Of a DNA stretch of 34,527 nt, positions 1 through 7,324 are shown piece by piece. Each line of letters begins with the position of its first letter. Position 1 is the first letter of the stretch. A program made the translations under genes and the position numbers. The notes under the pieces were generated by a model, which was not told the DNA's origin, made no database searches, and saw only the letters and a program-made list of their open reading frames with translations. The stretch covers positions 1-34,527 of the forward strand of contig NZ_ALAP01000022.1 in NCBI RefSeq assembly GCF_000280905.1. The letters run 5' to 3'. The stretch is from Streptomyces sp. AA1529 (GTDB lineage: Bacteria; Actinomycetota; Actinomycetes; Streptomycetales; Streptomycetaceae).

Positions 1-1
1 C

Positions 2-634
2 AAACGTAACTTCAAAGAAGGGCGGCAGAAGCCGCACGACACAGCGAGCAAATATCTACTATCTGGAATTGCGCGTTGTGGGGCATGCAACTTTCCGATG
101 AACATGAACCCTTACACAAGGGGCACCAATTCTCACGAACGGTATGGATATCGCTATGCCTGCATCTCCAACTTGGGCGGGTGCGGAGGTGTAACGCGTG
201 TTGGTCCACCCGTTGAAGAACTCGTAATCGACCTGCTTTTCGAGAAGGTCAGAGAGCAAATCGGGAGCGCTCAAAAAGAGGATGCCGAATCTCACGAAGC
301 GGCGGGGGCCGGACGTCTAGAAGAGATTCAGCGCGAGCTGAATGAGATCAATGATCGGTGGAAAGCTAAGCGAGTATCCTCTGCCCGCGCGCTCGACATG
401 ATCGAAGAACTAGAGGCCGAGCGCGCGGCTTTGGGTAAGAAGCGCCGCCAGCAACTCGCGCGCAGTGCGCGGCGAAATGCCGAACAGCCGGACCTACCGA
501 CAGAATGGAAGAACAGTACTCCAGGGCAAAAACGGCAACGTCTGCGCCAGGAAATCCGCGCCGTGATCGTGCACCCCGTAGGGCGAGGGAAGTCGTTCGA
601 CCCGGAAGCCATCGAGATAATTTGGCAGGAATGA
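2..634 (+). CDS. Large serine recombinase (integrase), C-terminal part, 5' end outside the window
   Basis: The frame is open from base 2, so only about 210 C-terminal residues are present; the catalytic resolvase domain must lie to the left. What is visible fits the end of a large serine integrase: a recombinase zinc ribbon with C26-x2-C29 (local numbering) and C54-x6-C61, the preceding stretch KYLLSGIARCGAC being typical of the family, then a long charged helical, coiled-coil-like segment at about residues 75-150 and a short basic tail ending TGA at 632-634. Such enzymes cut and religate attP and attB to integrate phages and some conjugative elements. It converges on the replication gene, with a hairpin between. 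Most AICEs carry a tyrosine integrase plus Xis, so a serine enzyme here is notable. Family call firm; target site inferred (see ahpC). Confidence 0.88.
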   Translation, partial: KRNFKEGRQKPHDTASKYLLSGIARCGACNFPMNMNPYTRGTNSHERYGYRYACISNLGGCGGVTRVGPPVEELVIDLLFEKVREQIGSAQKEDAESHEAAGAGRLEEIQRELNEINDRWKAKRVSSARALDMIEELEAERAALGKKRRQQLARSARRNAEQPDLPTEWKNSTPGQKRQRLRQEIRAVIVHPVGRGKSFDPEAIEIIWQE

Positions 635-684
635 TCCTAGGAAGATTCCACTTCTTCCCTAAACCCCCACAACTTGCGTGTGCG

Positions 685-714
685 GCGCCGCCAAGACTCG
701 TCTCTTGGTGGCGC
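685..714. terminator. Hairpin between convergent integrase and rep genes
   Basis: A 12-bp stem (GCGCCGCCAAGA with TCTTGGTGGCGC, one G-T wobble) encloses a 6-nt loop. It sits between two converging stop codons and can serve both strands. Confidence 0.7.
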
Positions 715-781
715 TTTCGCAAGCTGCCGCCGAATCCATTCCTCTCGGCTAATGGGCTGCTGTCCAATTTCACGGGAGGAA

Positions 782-2197
782 CTATTCACTATAGGTCCCC
801 CTTCGTTGCATCTCACGGACCATGGCGAGGTCCGATGCGATGCTCCGCGCAATCTCCGCTTCGCCGGGGGTGTGTCCGGAGCCGACGTATCGCCAGGCCG
901 CTTCGGTATCGGTCCCGGTGTCGTCGGTCGTGCCGGTTTGGTGTGTGGTGCGTGCGGCTCGGAGGGTCCCGTATGTGGTGCTGTAGTGCCGGGATTTGGT
1001 GAGTGCGTGGCCCCGGTAGCCGAGGGTATGTGCCCATGCCCGCAGACGAAGGTGCGTCAGTTCTGCGAGGGTGCCCAGTCGCCAGCAGGTGACCATGAGT
1101 GCCCGGATGTGGGGAGTCACCGCAGCGAGGCGGATTTCTTCGTATTCCCGTATCCGGTGGTCGAGGCCGCCAGCGTCGCCTACCGATTTCGTGATGTATT
1201 TCGCCACGTACGCCGCAACGGCTGAATCGGTCACGGTGGCATCGGTGAATGCATCGCTTTGGATGCTGTGCACGTCGAGCTCACGGCCCCACCTGATTAC
1301 GTAGTCCCCGGTGGCCGGGGAATGCGCCGAGAACACGGCCACAGCGGCAGCAGCCGACCTCACAGCCTCGGTGAGAATTTCGATTTTTGCCCATGCCGGC
1401 CGAGGGGATTCCGGGCCGTGCGGGCCGTCCAGGCGCACGACCGCATGGAAGTGCACGGCGCCCCGCCGCTGGTATTCAGCAACTTTGGCGAAGGAGACGA
1501 CGAGGTGTTCCCGCAGGCGCGTTTGTGCGATGCCCCCGGCCGAGGCCAGGTGGCGTCGCACGGTGTGCACCCATCGGTTCCACAGCCGTCCCGCGTGCGC
1601 GTGCCAGAGCACATGGCCGATGTAGTCGTAACAGGCCCGGCACAGCGGCTGTCCGGCTGCCGCATCCTGCGGTCCGTGCTGCTGGCGGCAGTCGAGCCGG
1701 TACCCGTGCTCACAGGCGATGCCGTCCCGTCGGGGGCGGCAGAGAACGCCGTCTTCGGTCACCCGGTGAACAGGACCGAAGCTGGGGGCCGTCAGGGTCA
1801 CGAACACCCGCGGGGAGAGGCGCACGTGTTCCGGGACGCCCTTACCGCCGGAGAGGCCCGCTCGCACCAGGTGGAAGGTGTCGCCCGCGTGGAGGCGTGA
1901 GCACGGCTCGCAGCGCGAAGCCCGGCGGTTGCGGCAGCGGACCGGCATCCGGCCGCCGGGTTCGTTCTGTGTCGAGTAGTGCCCCAGGATTTCACCGCTG
2001 GAACTGTCCCGGGTGATGCTGTGGCCCGCCAGGTAAACGGGGTGTTCGCACCCGCCCGTGGTGCGGATCTGTTCCAGCCAGCGGGGAAATCCCGGCTCAT
2101 GTGCGAGCCGGATAATGTCGCGTTCGGTCGGTGTAAGACGACGCAGGCGCTCAGCCCCTTCCAGGACTGAGCGCCGCGTTTCATCGGTCGGGTACAT
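782..2197 (-). CDS. RepSA-like rolling-circle replication initiator
   Basis: 471 residues. Initiates rolling-circle replication of the excised element by nicking its double-strand origin. Seen: a motif I-like segment FVTLTAPSFG (132-141), the metal-binding HUH motif as HFH (249-251) in RRGAVHFHAVVRLDG, and a motif III-like tyrosine segment AYVAKYITKS (329-338). A Cys cluster C88-x7-C96-x2-C99 and further CxxC pairs suggest a zinc-binding N-terminal half, as in RepSA of pSAM2-type elements. The start ATG at 2197 is preceded by AAAGGGGA at good spacing. The gene follows the tra genes in the same direction, the usual AICE order, but no xis follows; the convergent serine recombinase comes next. 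Family call secure; the origin was not located. Confidence 0.9.
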   Translation of the reverse strand: MYPTDETRRSVLEGAERLRRLTPTERDIIRLAHEPGFPRWLEQIRTTGGCEHPVYLAGHSITRDSSSGEILGHYSTQNEPGGRMPVRCRNRRASRCEPCSRLHAGDTFHLVRAGLSGGKGVPEHVRLSPRVFVTLTAPSFGPVHRVTEDGVLCRPRRDGIACEHGYRLDCRQQHGPQDAAAGQPLCRACYDYIGHVLWHAHAGRLWNRWVHTVRRHLASAGGIAQTRLREHLVVSFAKVAEYQRRGAVHFHAVVRLDGPHGPESPRPAWAKIEILTEAVRSAAAAVAVFSAHSPATGDYVIRWGRELDVHSIQSDAFTDATVTDSAVAAYVAKYITKSVGDAGGLDHRIREYEEIRLAAVTPHIRALMVTCWRLGTLAELTHLRLRAWAHTLGYRGHALTKSRHYSTTYGTLRAARTTHQTGTTDDTGTDTEAAWRYVGSGHTPGEAEIARSIASDLAMVREMQRRGTYSE

Positions 2198-2240
2198 GCG
2201 GCGGTCCCCTTTCGCGAGGTTCCGGGATCAGGTGGCTCAT
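2181..2240 (-). CDS. Possible 19-aa leader peptide overlapping the rep start
   Basis: ATG at 2240 follows GGAGA at suitable spacing and opens 19 codons (MSHLIPEPRERGPPHVPDR), ending TGA at 2181-2183, 17 nt inside rep in another frame. The arrangement would allow translational coupling of rep. There is no homology evidence and the ORF is very short. Confidence 0.2.
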   Translation of the reverse strand: MSHLIPEPRERGPPHVPDR

Positions 2241-2327
2241 TTCGATGTCTCCGAATTCAGTGAGAGCGGCAGAAGCGCCTATACGAGGCAAGAGAGTGGA
2301 ATGAAAGGTCAGAATCCTTGGGGTCTG

Positions 2328-2507
2328 TCAGGGAATGAACATCTTGAGGATGTAGTGCACCGGCCAGCCGAGTTGCGTGTATGCCAGCAGGAATCCCGCA
2401 AGGGAGATGAGCACCACTTGGTAGGACTTGATTTCCCGTGACCGGGCCATCATGACCGCGAAAAGCCACAGGAATGCATCGGCTACCCAAATGCCGTGAT
2501 CGCTCAT
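2328..2507 (-). CDS. Small membrane protein of the transfer operon (Spd-like position)
   Basis: 59 residues, MSDHGIWVADAFLWLFAVMM to ILKMFIP. Two hydrophobic segments (about 8-20 and 31-46) flank a basic loop (ARSREIKSYQ), so a two-pass membrane protein is likely. The start ATG at 2507 overlaps the stop of the FtsK-like gene as ATGA, a strong sign of translational coupling and a good reason to trust so short a gene. Small hydrophobic spread (Spd) proteins follow tra in pSAM2-like elements and act in intramycelial plasmid spreading; assignment here rests on position and topology only, since I see no diagnostic motif. Confidence 0.72.
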   Translation of the reverse strand: MSDHGIWVADAFLWLFAVMMARSREIKSYQVVLISLAGFLLAYTQLGWPVHYILKMFIP

Positions 2508-3865
2508 GCGTTTCCCTCCTTTCGTTCGGTTGCTTCCGCCAGGGCGGAAATCTCAGGGGTGACGGGCGCGTGAATCCGCATCCGGGATGCGATCTGGTCG
2601 GCGGAGAGGAGCGTCGAGCGGGCACGGGTCCACCGGCCGCCGGTCGAGATCACCGCGACGCCCTGTTCGTGGTCACCGATCGTTTGGGTGACCGTCACCG
2701 CGTCCGGGCTGACATCCCCCAGCGTCATCTCGGCGGTAGCGGCATCGTGGGCCCGATGCGCGACCCGGCCGCCGAGCTGCGAGCGCAGTGCCGTTACCCG
2801 GGGGCCGAGGTCGGAGCCGACGCGCTGTCCGGCCGCCACCAGGTGCACGCCCAGCGCCGCCCCGAGCTGCGCCAGCCGGAGTAGCAGCGTGCCGCACTCT
2901 TCGGCTTCGTCGCGCCCCTGCCGTGAGCCGTCCGTGAGGTACAGCTCTGCCAGCTCATCCACCAGGACGACCACGGGCACCGGCCGGGCGCATTCGGGCA
3001 GGTCCCACACCGACCGCGTGCCCGCTTCACGGCACAGGGCCATGCGGTCGCGGATCTCCCGCAGGAGCCGACCCAGCAGCCGGACAGCATCCGGCCGGGT
3101 GGTGGCCAGCGCCGTCAACCGAGGCCCGAGCAGGCCCAGTTCCACACCGCCTTTGAGGTCGATGCCGACCAGTGCCACCGGTTGGGGTGCCAGCCCGTAG
3201 GCCAGCGCCGCCAGCAGCGAGGACTTCCCCGATTGAGTGGCTCCCGTGACCAGCCAGTGCGGCGTACGCCGGAAGTTGATCACCCAGGGGTCGCCGTCTT
3301 CCCTCGCGCCGACAGGCACGGCCAGCAGGCGCGAGGTGCGGGGAGCCGAGGCCGACAGCGCGCCGGTCAGCGGGTCCTGTGCGCTGACGGTCAGCAGCAC
3401 GCGCCCCCGCTCGGGAGAGGTGACCCGGACCGAGTGCACCCGCCAGGCGTGTTCCATGGCTTGTGTCGCGGTCAGGAACGGTGTCGGGGTCTGCCCGGGG
3501 TGCAGGATCACCCGCACCCGCGCCCCGGTCGCGGTCGGCAGGGGCAGACTCAGCCGAGGAGGACGAGGCCGCAGCGCCGTCCCCTGCACCACCGACCGCC
3601 CCAGCACTTGCTGGTGTGATCCCCAGCTCACGGCGAGCCCGTTGAGCGAGCAGACCCGCCGCCAGGACCACATGATCCGCACCGCGAGTACCGGATAGCC
3701 CAGCAGGAACCAGCGCCAGGGCCACCGCTCCGGGCGCACCCGTTTCATGGCGTCCGGCAGACGAGCAGCCACCCGAGGCGCACGCGCCTCCCACCAGCGC
3801 TGAGTCAGAAGGGCCACGATGAGCCCGGCCGAGATCAGCCACACCGCCAGGGTGATACCCGTCAT
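2504..3865 (-). CDS. FtsK/SpoIIIE-type DNA translocase, TraSA/TraB-like conjugation protein
   Basis: 453 residues. In AICEs this hexameric ATPase moves double-stranded DNA between hyphae without a relaxase. One or two membrane segments at the N-terminus (about 3-20 and 50-66) precede a P-loop domain: Walker A GATQSGKSS (208-216), conserved DLKGG (236-240), and Walker B VVVLVDE (298-304) in a run typical of the family. It is near the length of TraSA-type proteins and shorter than cell-division FtsK. The start ATG at 3865 overlaps the stop of the upstream gene (ATGA) and its own stop overlaps the next start, so it is embedded in a coupled operon running from 4760 to rep. Family call firm; TraSA-like is inferred from the RepSA and GntR context. 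Confidence 0.93.
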   Translation of the reverse strand: MTGITLAVWLISAGLIVALLTQRWWEARAPRVAARLPDAMKRVRPERWPWRWFLLGYPVLAVRIMWSWRRVCSLNGLAVSWGSHQQVLGRSVVQGTALRPRPPRLSLPLPTATGARVRVILHPGQTPTPFLTATQAMEHAWRVHSVRVTSPERGRVLLTVSAQDPLTGALSASAPRTSRLLAVPVGAREDGDPWVINFRRTPHWLVTGATQSGKSSLLAALAYGLAPQPVALVGIDLKGGVELGLLGPRLTALATTRPDAVRLLGRLLREIRDRMALCREAGTRSVWDLPECARPVPVVVLVDELAELYLTDGSRQGRDEAEECGTLLLRLAQLGAALGVHLVAAGQRVGSDLGPRVTALRSQLGGRVAHRAHDAATAEMTLGDVSPDAVTVTQTIGDHEQGVAVISTGGRWTRARSTLLSADQIASRMRIHAPVTPEISALAEATERKEGNA

Positions 3866-4329
3866 GTGTCACCCTCCCCCGGTTCTGTCCGGCTCTCGGA
3901 TGCTGTCTGGTCGAGCACCCGCAAGGCGCGGTCAGCCGCAGCCCAGGAATGACGGACCGTCAGACGCAGCAGGTCGCGGATGCCGGCCACGTCGTCGGTC
4001 ACCGTCAACAGCGCCTCAGCACCTACCAGCGCCCGCAGATCCCGCAGCAGCCGCCAGTACTCGGCACCAGCGCCGCCGATCACATCCCGCGCCGTCTCCT
4101 CCCCGCTCTCCGTCTCCTCCCGCAGCGCCGAGGCGATGTTGACGGTCGCGGTGTCGTTCACCGCCCGCACGCAATGCCCCTCGCAGGCGAATACCTGGCT
4201 CCCGTTCTGCGAGCGGCCCACGGGTACCGAGGCCGCTTCCCCCGCCACGAATTCGGACCCGCAGACCACACATGCGAGGCCGTCAGCCTGTACGGCCGTC
4301 AACGGCCACATCGGGATGTCCTCCGGCAT
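3862..4329 (-). CDS. Zinc-binding protein of the transfer operon, function unknown
   Basis: 155 residues. The N-terminal third carries C20-x2-C23 and C49-x2-H52-C53 (CEGHC), a plausible four-ligand zinc site; the rest is charged and probably helical. It starts at ATG 4329, overlapping the upstream stop by one base (TGATG), and its stop overlaps the start of the FtsK-like gene (ATGA), so it is tightly coupled between regulator and translocase. This suggests a role in transfer or in its control. I do not recognise a named family. Confidence 0.85.
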   Translation of the reverse strand: MPEDIPMWPLTAVQADGLACVVCGSEFVAGEAASVPVGRSQNGSQVFACEGHCVRAVNDTATVNIASALREETESGEETARDVIGGAGAEYWRLLRDLRALVGAEALLTVTDDVAGIRDLLRLTVRHSWAAADRALRVLDQTASESRTEPGEGDT

Positions 4330-4760
4330 CAGGACTCACCCCCCTTGCGGGCACCCGCCGAGCCGGACGAGGACGAAGCCGTCGAGGAGGACGAGGCGGA
4401 CGCCACTGACGAGGACGAGGAGGGGGCCGCCGCCTGCCCGGAGCCACCGGCCGACGCCGGAGCGATGGCAGCCGCACGGAAGGACACTCCCGACCGGCCG
4501 TCCACCGCCCAGTCGTTCGCCCACAGGTCCGTGACCGTGACCGCCTCTCCCTCCAGGACCCCCAGCGGCTCAGTCGAGGTCACGACGTGGATCACGTCCG
4601 CCCGACGAGCTTCGACCTGACGCACCATCAGCCCGGTAGTCCACTGCGGATTGCCCTCACGGTCCCGCCTCACTTCCCCGTCCGGGGTCGTGCGCGGCTC
4701 GGGGGCGATGGCGCACCGCACCGTGCCCAGGCGCGCGAGATCGATCGGTTTCTGCTGCAT
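4329..4760 (-). CDS. Pra-like regulatory protein, first gene of the transfer operon
   Basis: 143 residues. The first ~100 residues form a compact domain with the pattern TTPDGEVRRDREGNPQW, then V-x-V strands, TEPLGVLEGEAV and GRSGVSFRAAAIAP. This resembles the small regulators that precede tra in pSAM2-type elements (Pra, activator of replication, integration and excision), but I recall the family only by pattern. The last ~40 residues are low-complexity Ser/Ala (GQAAAPSSSSSVASASSSS and on), probably disordered. AGAGAGGTGAG lies just upstream of ATG 4760. The promoter upstream is bracketed by two copies of the 16-bp palindrome, so repression by the divergent GntR protein is likely. Confidence 0.75.
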   Translation of the reverse strand: MQQKPIDLARLGTVRCAIAPEPRTTPDGEVRRDREGNPQWTTGLMVRQVEARRADVIHVVTSTEPLGVLEGEAVTVTDLWANDWAVDGRSGVSFRAAAIAPASAGGSGQAAAPSSSSSVASASSSSTASSSSGSAGARKGGES

Positions 4761-4792
4761 ACGTACTCACCTCTCTTGGTCGCCACTCATGC

Positions 4793-4808
4793 ACTTATCC
4801 GAATGAGT
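4793..4808. promoter_or_regulatory. Palindromic operator copy 1 (downstream side of transfer promoter)
   Basis: ACTTATCCGAATGAGT; 12 of 16 positions match its own reverse complement. The identical 16-mer recurs at 7767-7782 and near-copies occur at 4851 and 7717. Confidence 0.75.
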
Positions 4809-4817
4809 GGGACGATG

Positions 4818-4848
4818 AGCATAAGCCGCCTACACCGAGGGCGGTCAA
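4818..4848 (-). promoter_or_regulatory. Predicted promoter of the transfer operon
   Basis: On the minus strand TTGACC (4848-4843), a 19-nt spacer and TATGCT (4823-4818) fit a vegetative sigma promoter with a slightly long spacer. Operator copies lie on both sides, which suits repression. Confidence 0.5.
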
Positions 4849-4850
4849 CC

Positions 4851-4866
4851 ACTTATCCTGATGAGC
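4851..4866. promoter_or_regulatory. Palindromic operator copy 2 (abuts the -35 of the transfer promoter)
   Basis: ACTTATCCTGATGAGC, differing at three positions from copy 1. It is preceded by GGTCAACC exactly as the copy at 7767 is. It lies 58 bp upstream of the GntR start, so it could also mediate autoregulation. Confidence 0.7.
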
Positions 4867-4924
4867 ACAACCCGCTTCCCGTGTGGCGGGAGAAGACCAG
4901 GCGTCATCCCAGGAGGAGAGAGCC

Positions 4925-5722
4925 ATGCCAGCGCAGCAGCGCATCCAGCGCCCGGCACCGATGTATATGCAGGTGGCGCGCGAGGTGGCGCGCGAGATCG
5001 AGTCCGGCACCTACAAGCCGGGGGACGTGCTCCCGTCCGAAGCTCAGATGGTGGATGCGTTCGGAGTCGGCAAAGCGACCGTGCGGCAGGCTGTCGCGGA
5101 GCTGCGCGCCATGGGCTTGGTCGATGTGCGGCAGGGGAAAGGCAGCATCGTGCGCGGCCCCGCCCTCCAGGGTCATCCGATGGACCGAGGGATCTACCGC
5201 AGGAGCGCCCGCTCCGGCCCCAGGTGGGAGGTGCCCCAGCCCCCGGAGGTCGAGGAGCCCAGCATTTCCCGGGTGGTGCTGGACGGGACCACCGCCGCAC
5301 TCTTGGACCAGGCCGACCAGGACGCCCTGAGTGTCGAGCGGCTGCTACGGGACCCGGATACGGACGTGCGCACCGCGCACCGCACCCTCATCCCTCTGTC
5401 CGTCGCCGCCGAGGTCCCCGCACTGGCCGACGCACCCGACGCGCCCACCGCCGCACTCTTCGAGCATCTGGCCGCCGCAGGCCACACGCTCACGTGGGCC
5501 GAGCACGTCAGCGCCCGCATCCCGCTACCCGACGAACGCGCCACCCTGCGACTCCCCGACGCCTCCCCGCTTCTGATCACCCACCGCGTCACCTACGGCG
5601 ACCAGCGCCGCCCCCTGCTGTGCGAGGAGCTGCGCGCCCCGGCCGCCGGGGTCCGACTCGTCTTCCCGGTCCAGGCTGCCAAGGCCCCGGCCAACAAGCC
5701 CGCTCGCGCGAAATCGGCGTAA
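4925..5722 (+). CDS. GntR-family repressor with UTRA domain (KorSA-like)
   Basis: 265 residues. The N-terminal winged helix-turn-helix (about 12-78) has the family pattern MYMQVAREVAREIESGTYKPG, here split as residues 13-33, then LPSEAQMVDAFGVGKATVRQ and GLVDVRQGKGSIVRG. The C-terminal half (about 105-250) matches a UTRA effector-binding fold, including TAHRTLIPL and LLITHRVTYGDQRRPLL. ATG 4925 is chosen over an in-frame upstream start because AGGAGG lies at 4911-4916, eight bases before it. The gene is divergent from the transfer operon, as in other AICEs where a GntR repressor (KorSA of pSAM2) keeps pra and transfer genes off. Probable targets are the four 16-bp palindromes at 4793, 4851, 7717 and 7767. 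Confidence 0.9.
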   Translation: MPAQQRIQRPAPMYMQVAREVAREIESGTYKPGDVLPSEAQMVDAFGVGKATVRQAVAELRAMGLVDVRQGKGSIVRGPALQGHPMDRGIYRRSARSGPRWEVPQPPEVEEPSISRVVLDGTTAALLDQADQDALSVERLLRDPDTDVRTAHRTLIPLSVAAEVPALADAPDAPTAALFEHLAAAGHTLTWAEHVSARIPLPDERATLRLPDASPLLITHRVTYGDQRRPLLCEELRAPAAGVRLVFPVQAAKAPANKPARAKSA

Positions 5723-5742
5723 CCTTTCTCTACTTGCTCAAG

Positions 5743-5763
5743 GGGCGCGCCTACGGCGCGCCC
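5743..5763. repeat. Perfect inverted repeat, 9-bp arms
   Basis: GGGCGCGCC-TAC-GGCGCGCCC, 20 bp after the GntR stop; a stem with a three-base loop. Confidence 0.7.
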
Positions 5764-5780
5764 GGGGGCGCCCAGCCGCC

Positions 5781-5817
5781 CCGGTCGGGCATGCGGCCTT
5801 CGGCCGGTCCCGACCGG
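5781..5817. repeat. Nested inverted repeats (branched hairpin)
   Basis: Outer arms CCGGTCGGG (5781-5789) and CCCGACCGG (5809-5817) enclose an inner GGCC-TTC-GGCC hairpin (5795-5805). CCGGTC-CC-GACCGG (5804-5817) offers an alternative fold. Confidence 0.6.
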
Positions 5818-5862
5818 TCGGCAGACGCCCCCGGACTGCCGAACCGCTCCCCAGCGCACGAA

Positions 5863-5889
5863 GAAGCCCCGCGGATTTCGCGGGGCTTC
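5863..5889 (+). terminator. Hairpin terminator downstream of the GntR gene
   Basis: Perfect 11-bp stem GAAGCCCCGCG / CGCGGGGCTTC with a 5-nt loop. No T-tract follows, which is common in Streptomyces. Confidence 0.75.
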
Positions 5890-6029
5890 CTGGCGTCCGG
5901 CGCCAGGACCAAAATTTCCCGGACGTGCCGGCCGACGCCGACCACCCCCGCACGCAGCAGGCCACGGCCGCCAGCGGACGCGACGCGACCAGCGCGCCAC
6001 GGTCAGGGATCTACTTGCCCAGCGTGGTA

Positions 6030-6055
6030 CCAGGGGCGCTACAGCGCGCCCCTGG
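6030..6055. repeat. Perfect inverted repeat, 10-bp arms
   Basis: CCAGGGGCGC-TACAGC-GCGCCCCTGG. Its core resembles the repeat at 5743-5763: GGGGCGC and TACAGCGCGCCCC here against GGGGCGCGCC-TAC-GGCGCGCCC there. Confidence 0.65.
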
Positions 6056-6076
6056 ACCCCGCCCGCGCGGCAAGTC

Positions 6077-6127
6077 CTCAAGCGCGAATGCGGGCATCAT
6101 CGGGGCTTGGACCCGTGCGCGCTTGAG
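6077..6127. repeat. Long-range inverted repeat, 10-bp arms and 31-nt loop
   Basis: CTCAAGCGCG (6077-6086) pairs with CGCGCTTGAG (6118-6127). The open loop is unlike a terminator and more like an origin or transfer-site structure, but that is inference. Confidence 0.5.
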
Positions 6128-6187
6128 AACATGCCGCCTCTGTTCATCTGCCGCTGTACAGGTGGCCAGGCCGACCCCGCCCCACCG

Positions 6188-6352
6188 TCACCGCCTGCAC
6201 GTCCGGGCATGCCGCTCCGCCTCAGCCTCCGGGACGCCCAGGCCGGTGACCGGATAGTGACGACGACAGCCATCACACCAAACCCGCTCCCCACGCCGAT
6301 CCCGAGTCATCCAGACCCGGGACCCCTCCCGCGTACGCCACGCATCACGCAT
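6188..6352 (-). CDS. Small zinc-finger-like protein, function unknown
   Basis: 54 residues, MRDAWRTREGSRVWMTRD and on. The C-terminal half has W-C-D-G-C-R-R-H followed by E-R-H-A-R-T-C-R-R, so C26, C29, H32 or H48 and C52 can form one zinc site. ATG 6352 is preferred over the upstream ATG 6373 because GGGAGGGGAGAGAGC precedes it. It follows the 119-aa gene by 26 bp in the same direction, probably one transcript. Small Cys-rich proteins of this kind are common in Streptomyces elements; the function is unknown. Confidence 0.6.
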   Translation of the reverse strand: MRDAWRTREGSRVWMTRDRRGERVWCDGCRRHYPVTGLGVPEAEAERHARTCRR

Positions 6353-6378
6353 GCTCTCTCCCCTCCCGTTCATCTGCG

Positions 6379-6738
6379 TCAGCTTGCCCGGTCTCCGAGG
6401 TCATCGAGCAGACACGCCAGGCGGCGCACGCAATCCGGCCGCAGCCACACCACAGCCTCCCCCCGAGGCCCTGTGTGCGGCACAGCACCTACGGCCGCAC
6501 CCGCCGCCGACGCCGAGGCATTCAACGCTTCGGCCGCATCGTGCGCCGCCTGCCAGGCCCCCACGTAATCCACGTCCGGCAGCCACGTGCAGTCCTCAAC
6601 ATCGCTACTGCCTCTGCTGAATGAGTCCCCCGAAATCACTTCGCTATCCCCTCCCATCGCTCCCGTGGCAGTCCCCCCGTACCGGTCCGGACCAACCGCG
6701 AAGGTCATCATCTGATCACGCATAGCGACGAAAGGCAT
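6379..6738 (-). CDS. Hypothetical protein of the element
   Basis: About 119 residues if begun at ATG 6738; alternative in-frame starts at 6723, 6711 and 6708, none with a convincing ribosome-binding site. The N-terminal half is Gly/Ser-rich, followed by WLPDVDYVGAWQAAHDAAEA, an Ala-rich helix, and an ending VVWLRPDCVRRLACLLDDLG that looks like an amphipathic helix. No family recognised. Codon bias favours this frame in its C-terminal half. Confidence 0.5.
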   Translation of the reverse strand: MPFVAMRDQMMTFAVGPDRYGGTATGAMGGDSEVISGDSFSRGSSDVEDCTWLPDVDYVGAWQAAHDAAEALNASASAAGAAVGAVPHTGPRGEAVVWLRPDCVRRLACLLDDLGDRAS

Positions 6739-6834
6739 ATGCCTAACCGAACGAACTTCCGCAACAGACACCACATCTGTACCGGAGCGTGACCCCGATG
6801 TGATCTTGCACGTGCAGGGGTAAGTACACGCCAA

Positions 6835-6869
6835 GCGGCCCCCTCCCGCACACGGCAGGAGGGGGCCGC
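6835..6869 (-). terminator. Terminator of the SH3-protein operon
   Basis: Perfect 12-bp stem GCGGCCCCCTCC / GGAGGGGGCCGC with an 11-nt loop, nine bases beyond the stop of the leftward gene. Confidence 0.85.
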
Positions 6870-6877
6870 ACCGCATC

Positions 6878-7324
6878 TCAGCAGCCCGGAGGCATATCCA
6901 CGGTGATCTCAGGCACCGGCCACGGCAGCGCGTAGCGCGAGAACACCCACCCCTGAGTGCCCGCAGGCAGACCGCCCGCACTTCCCTCGCTCAACTCGAC
7001 ATGCGCCCACCGGCCGTGACACTCCGTCACCACCAAGCCGTCAGCCAAATAGAGCTGCCCCGTGGCATCTTGACCGGATTCCGGTCCGCGCCGCAGCCGC
7101 ACCCCGTCACCGAGCACCGCCGACTCCAGCGTCGTCGGAACCGGCTCCACCACCGGAGAGGAAGGCTCCACCAGCGGGTAGGAGGGGACGCCGGTCGCCG
7201 GGGACTCGGCAGCCGCCGCCGAGGAGGCCCCCAGTCCCACAGTCGCGAAGGCGACCACCGCCACGACGCCCAGCCGACGCACACCGGGGGCCCGATCAGT
7301 AGTTCCGCACGACATAGGCGTCAC
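6878..7324 (-). CDS. Secreted SH3-like domain protein 2
   Basis: 148 residues. A Sec-type signal peptide is clear: basic start, hydrophobic VVAVVAFATVGLGASSAAA, likely cut near the AAAA-E. A Pro/Val linker follows, then a bacterial SH3-like domain (about 70-148) with GVRLRRGPESGQDATGQLY, W-A-H-V-E-L and GWVFSRY. Such domains bind peptidoglycan or other envelope ligands. It begins with GTG 7324 (ATG 7315 is the alternative) and overlaps the end of the upstream paralogue by up to 29 bp. Only one Cys pair (CHGRW and terminal C) is present. The gene is under the same promoter as its paralogue, flanked by the 16-bp palindromes. Confidence 0.8.
   Translation of the reverse strand: MTPMSCGTTDRAPGVRRLGVVAVVAFATVGLGASSAAAAESPATGVPSYPLVEPSSPVVEPVPTTLESAVLGDGVRLRRGPESGQDATGQLYLADGLVVTECHGRWAHVELSEGSAGGLPAGTQGWVFSRYALPWPVPEITVDMPPGC

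Larger units (their letters stand above)
5723..6187. other. Gene-free, hairpin-rich region of the element
   Basis: No convincing ORF in 465 bp. Several inverted repeats are packed here (separate entries). On position and structure it could hold a single-strand origin, a cis-acting transfer locus (clt) or only terminators; I could not find the short tandem repeats expected of a TraB recognition site. Confidence 0.5.

Noticed and set aside
4861..6126. 421-codon rightward open frame
   Set aside because: It is out of frame with the well-supported GntR gene; composition is Arg/Pro/Ala-rich, as expected from a GC-rich shadow frame.
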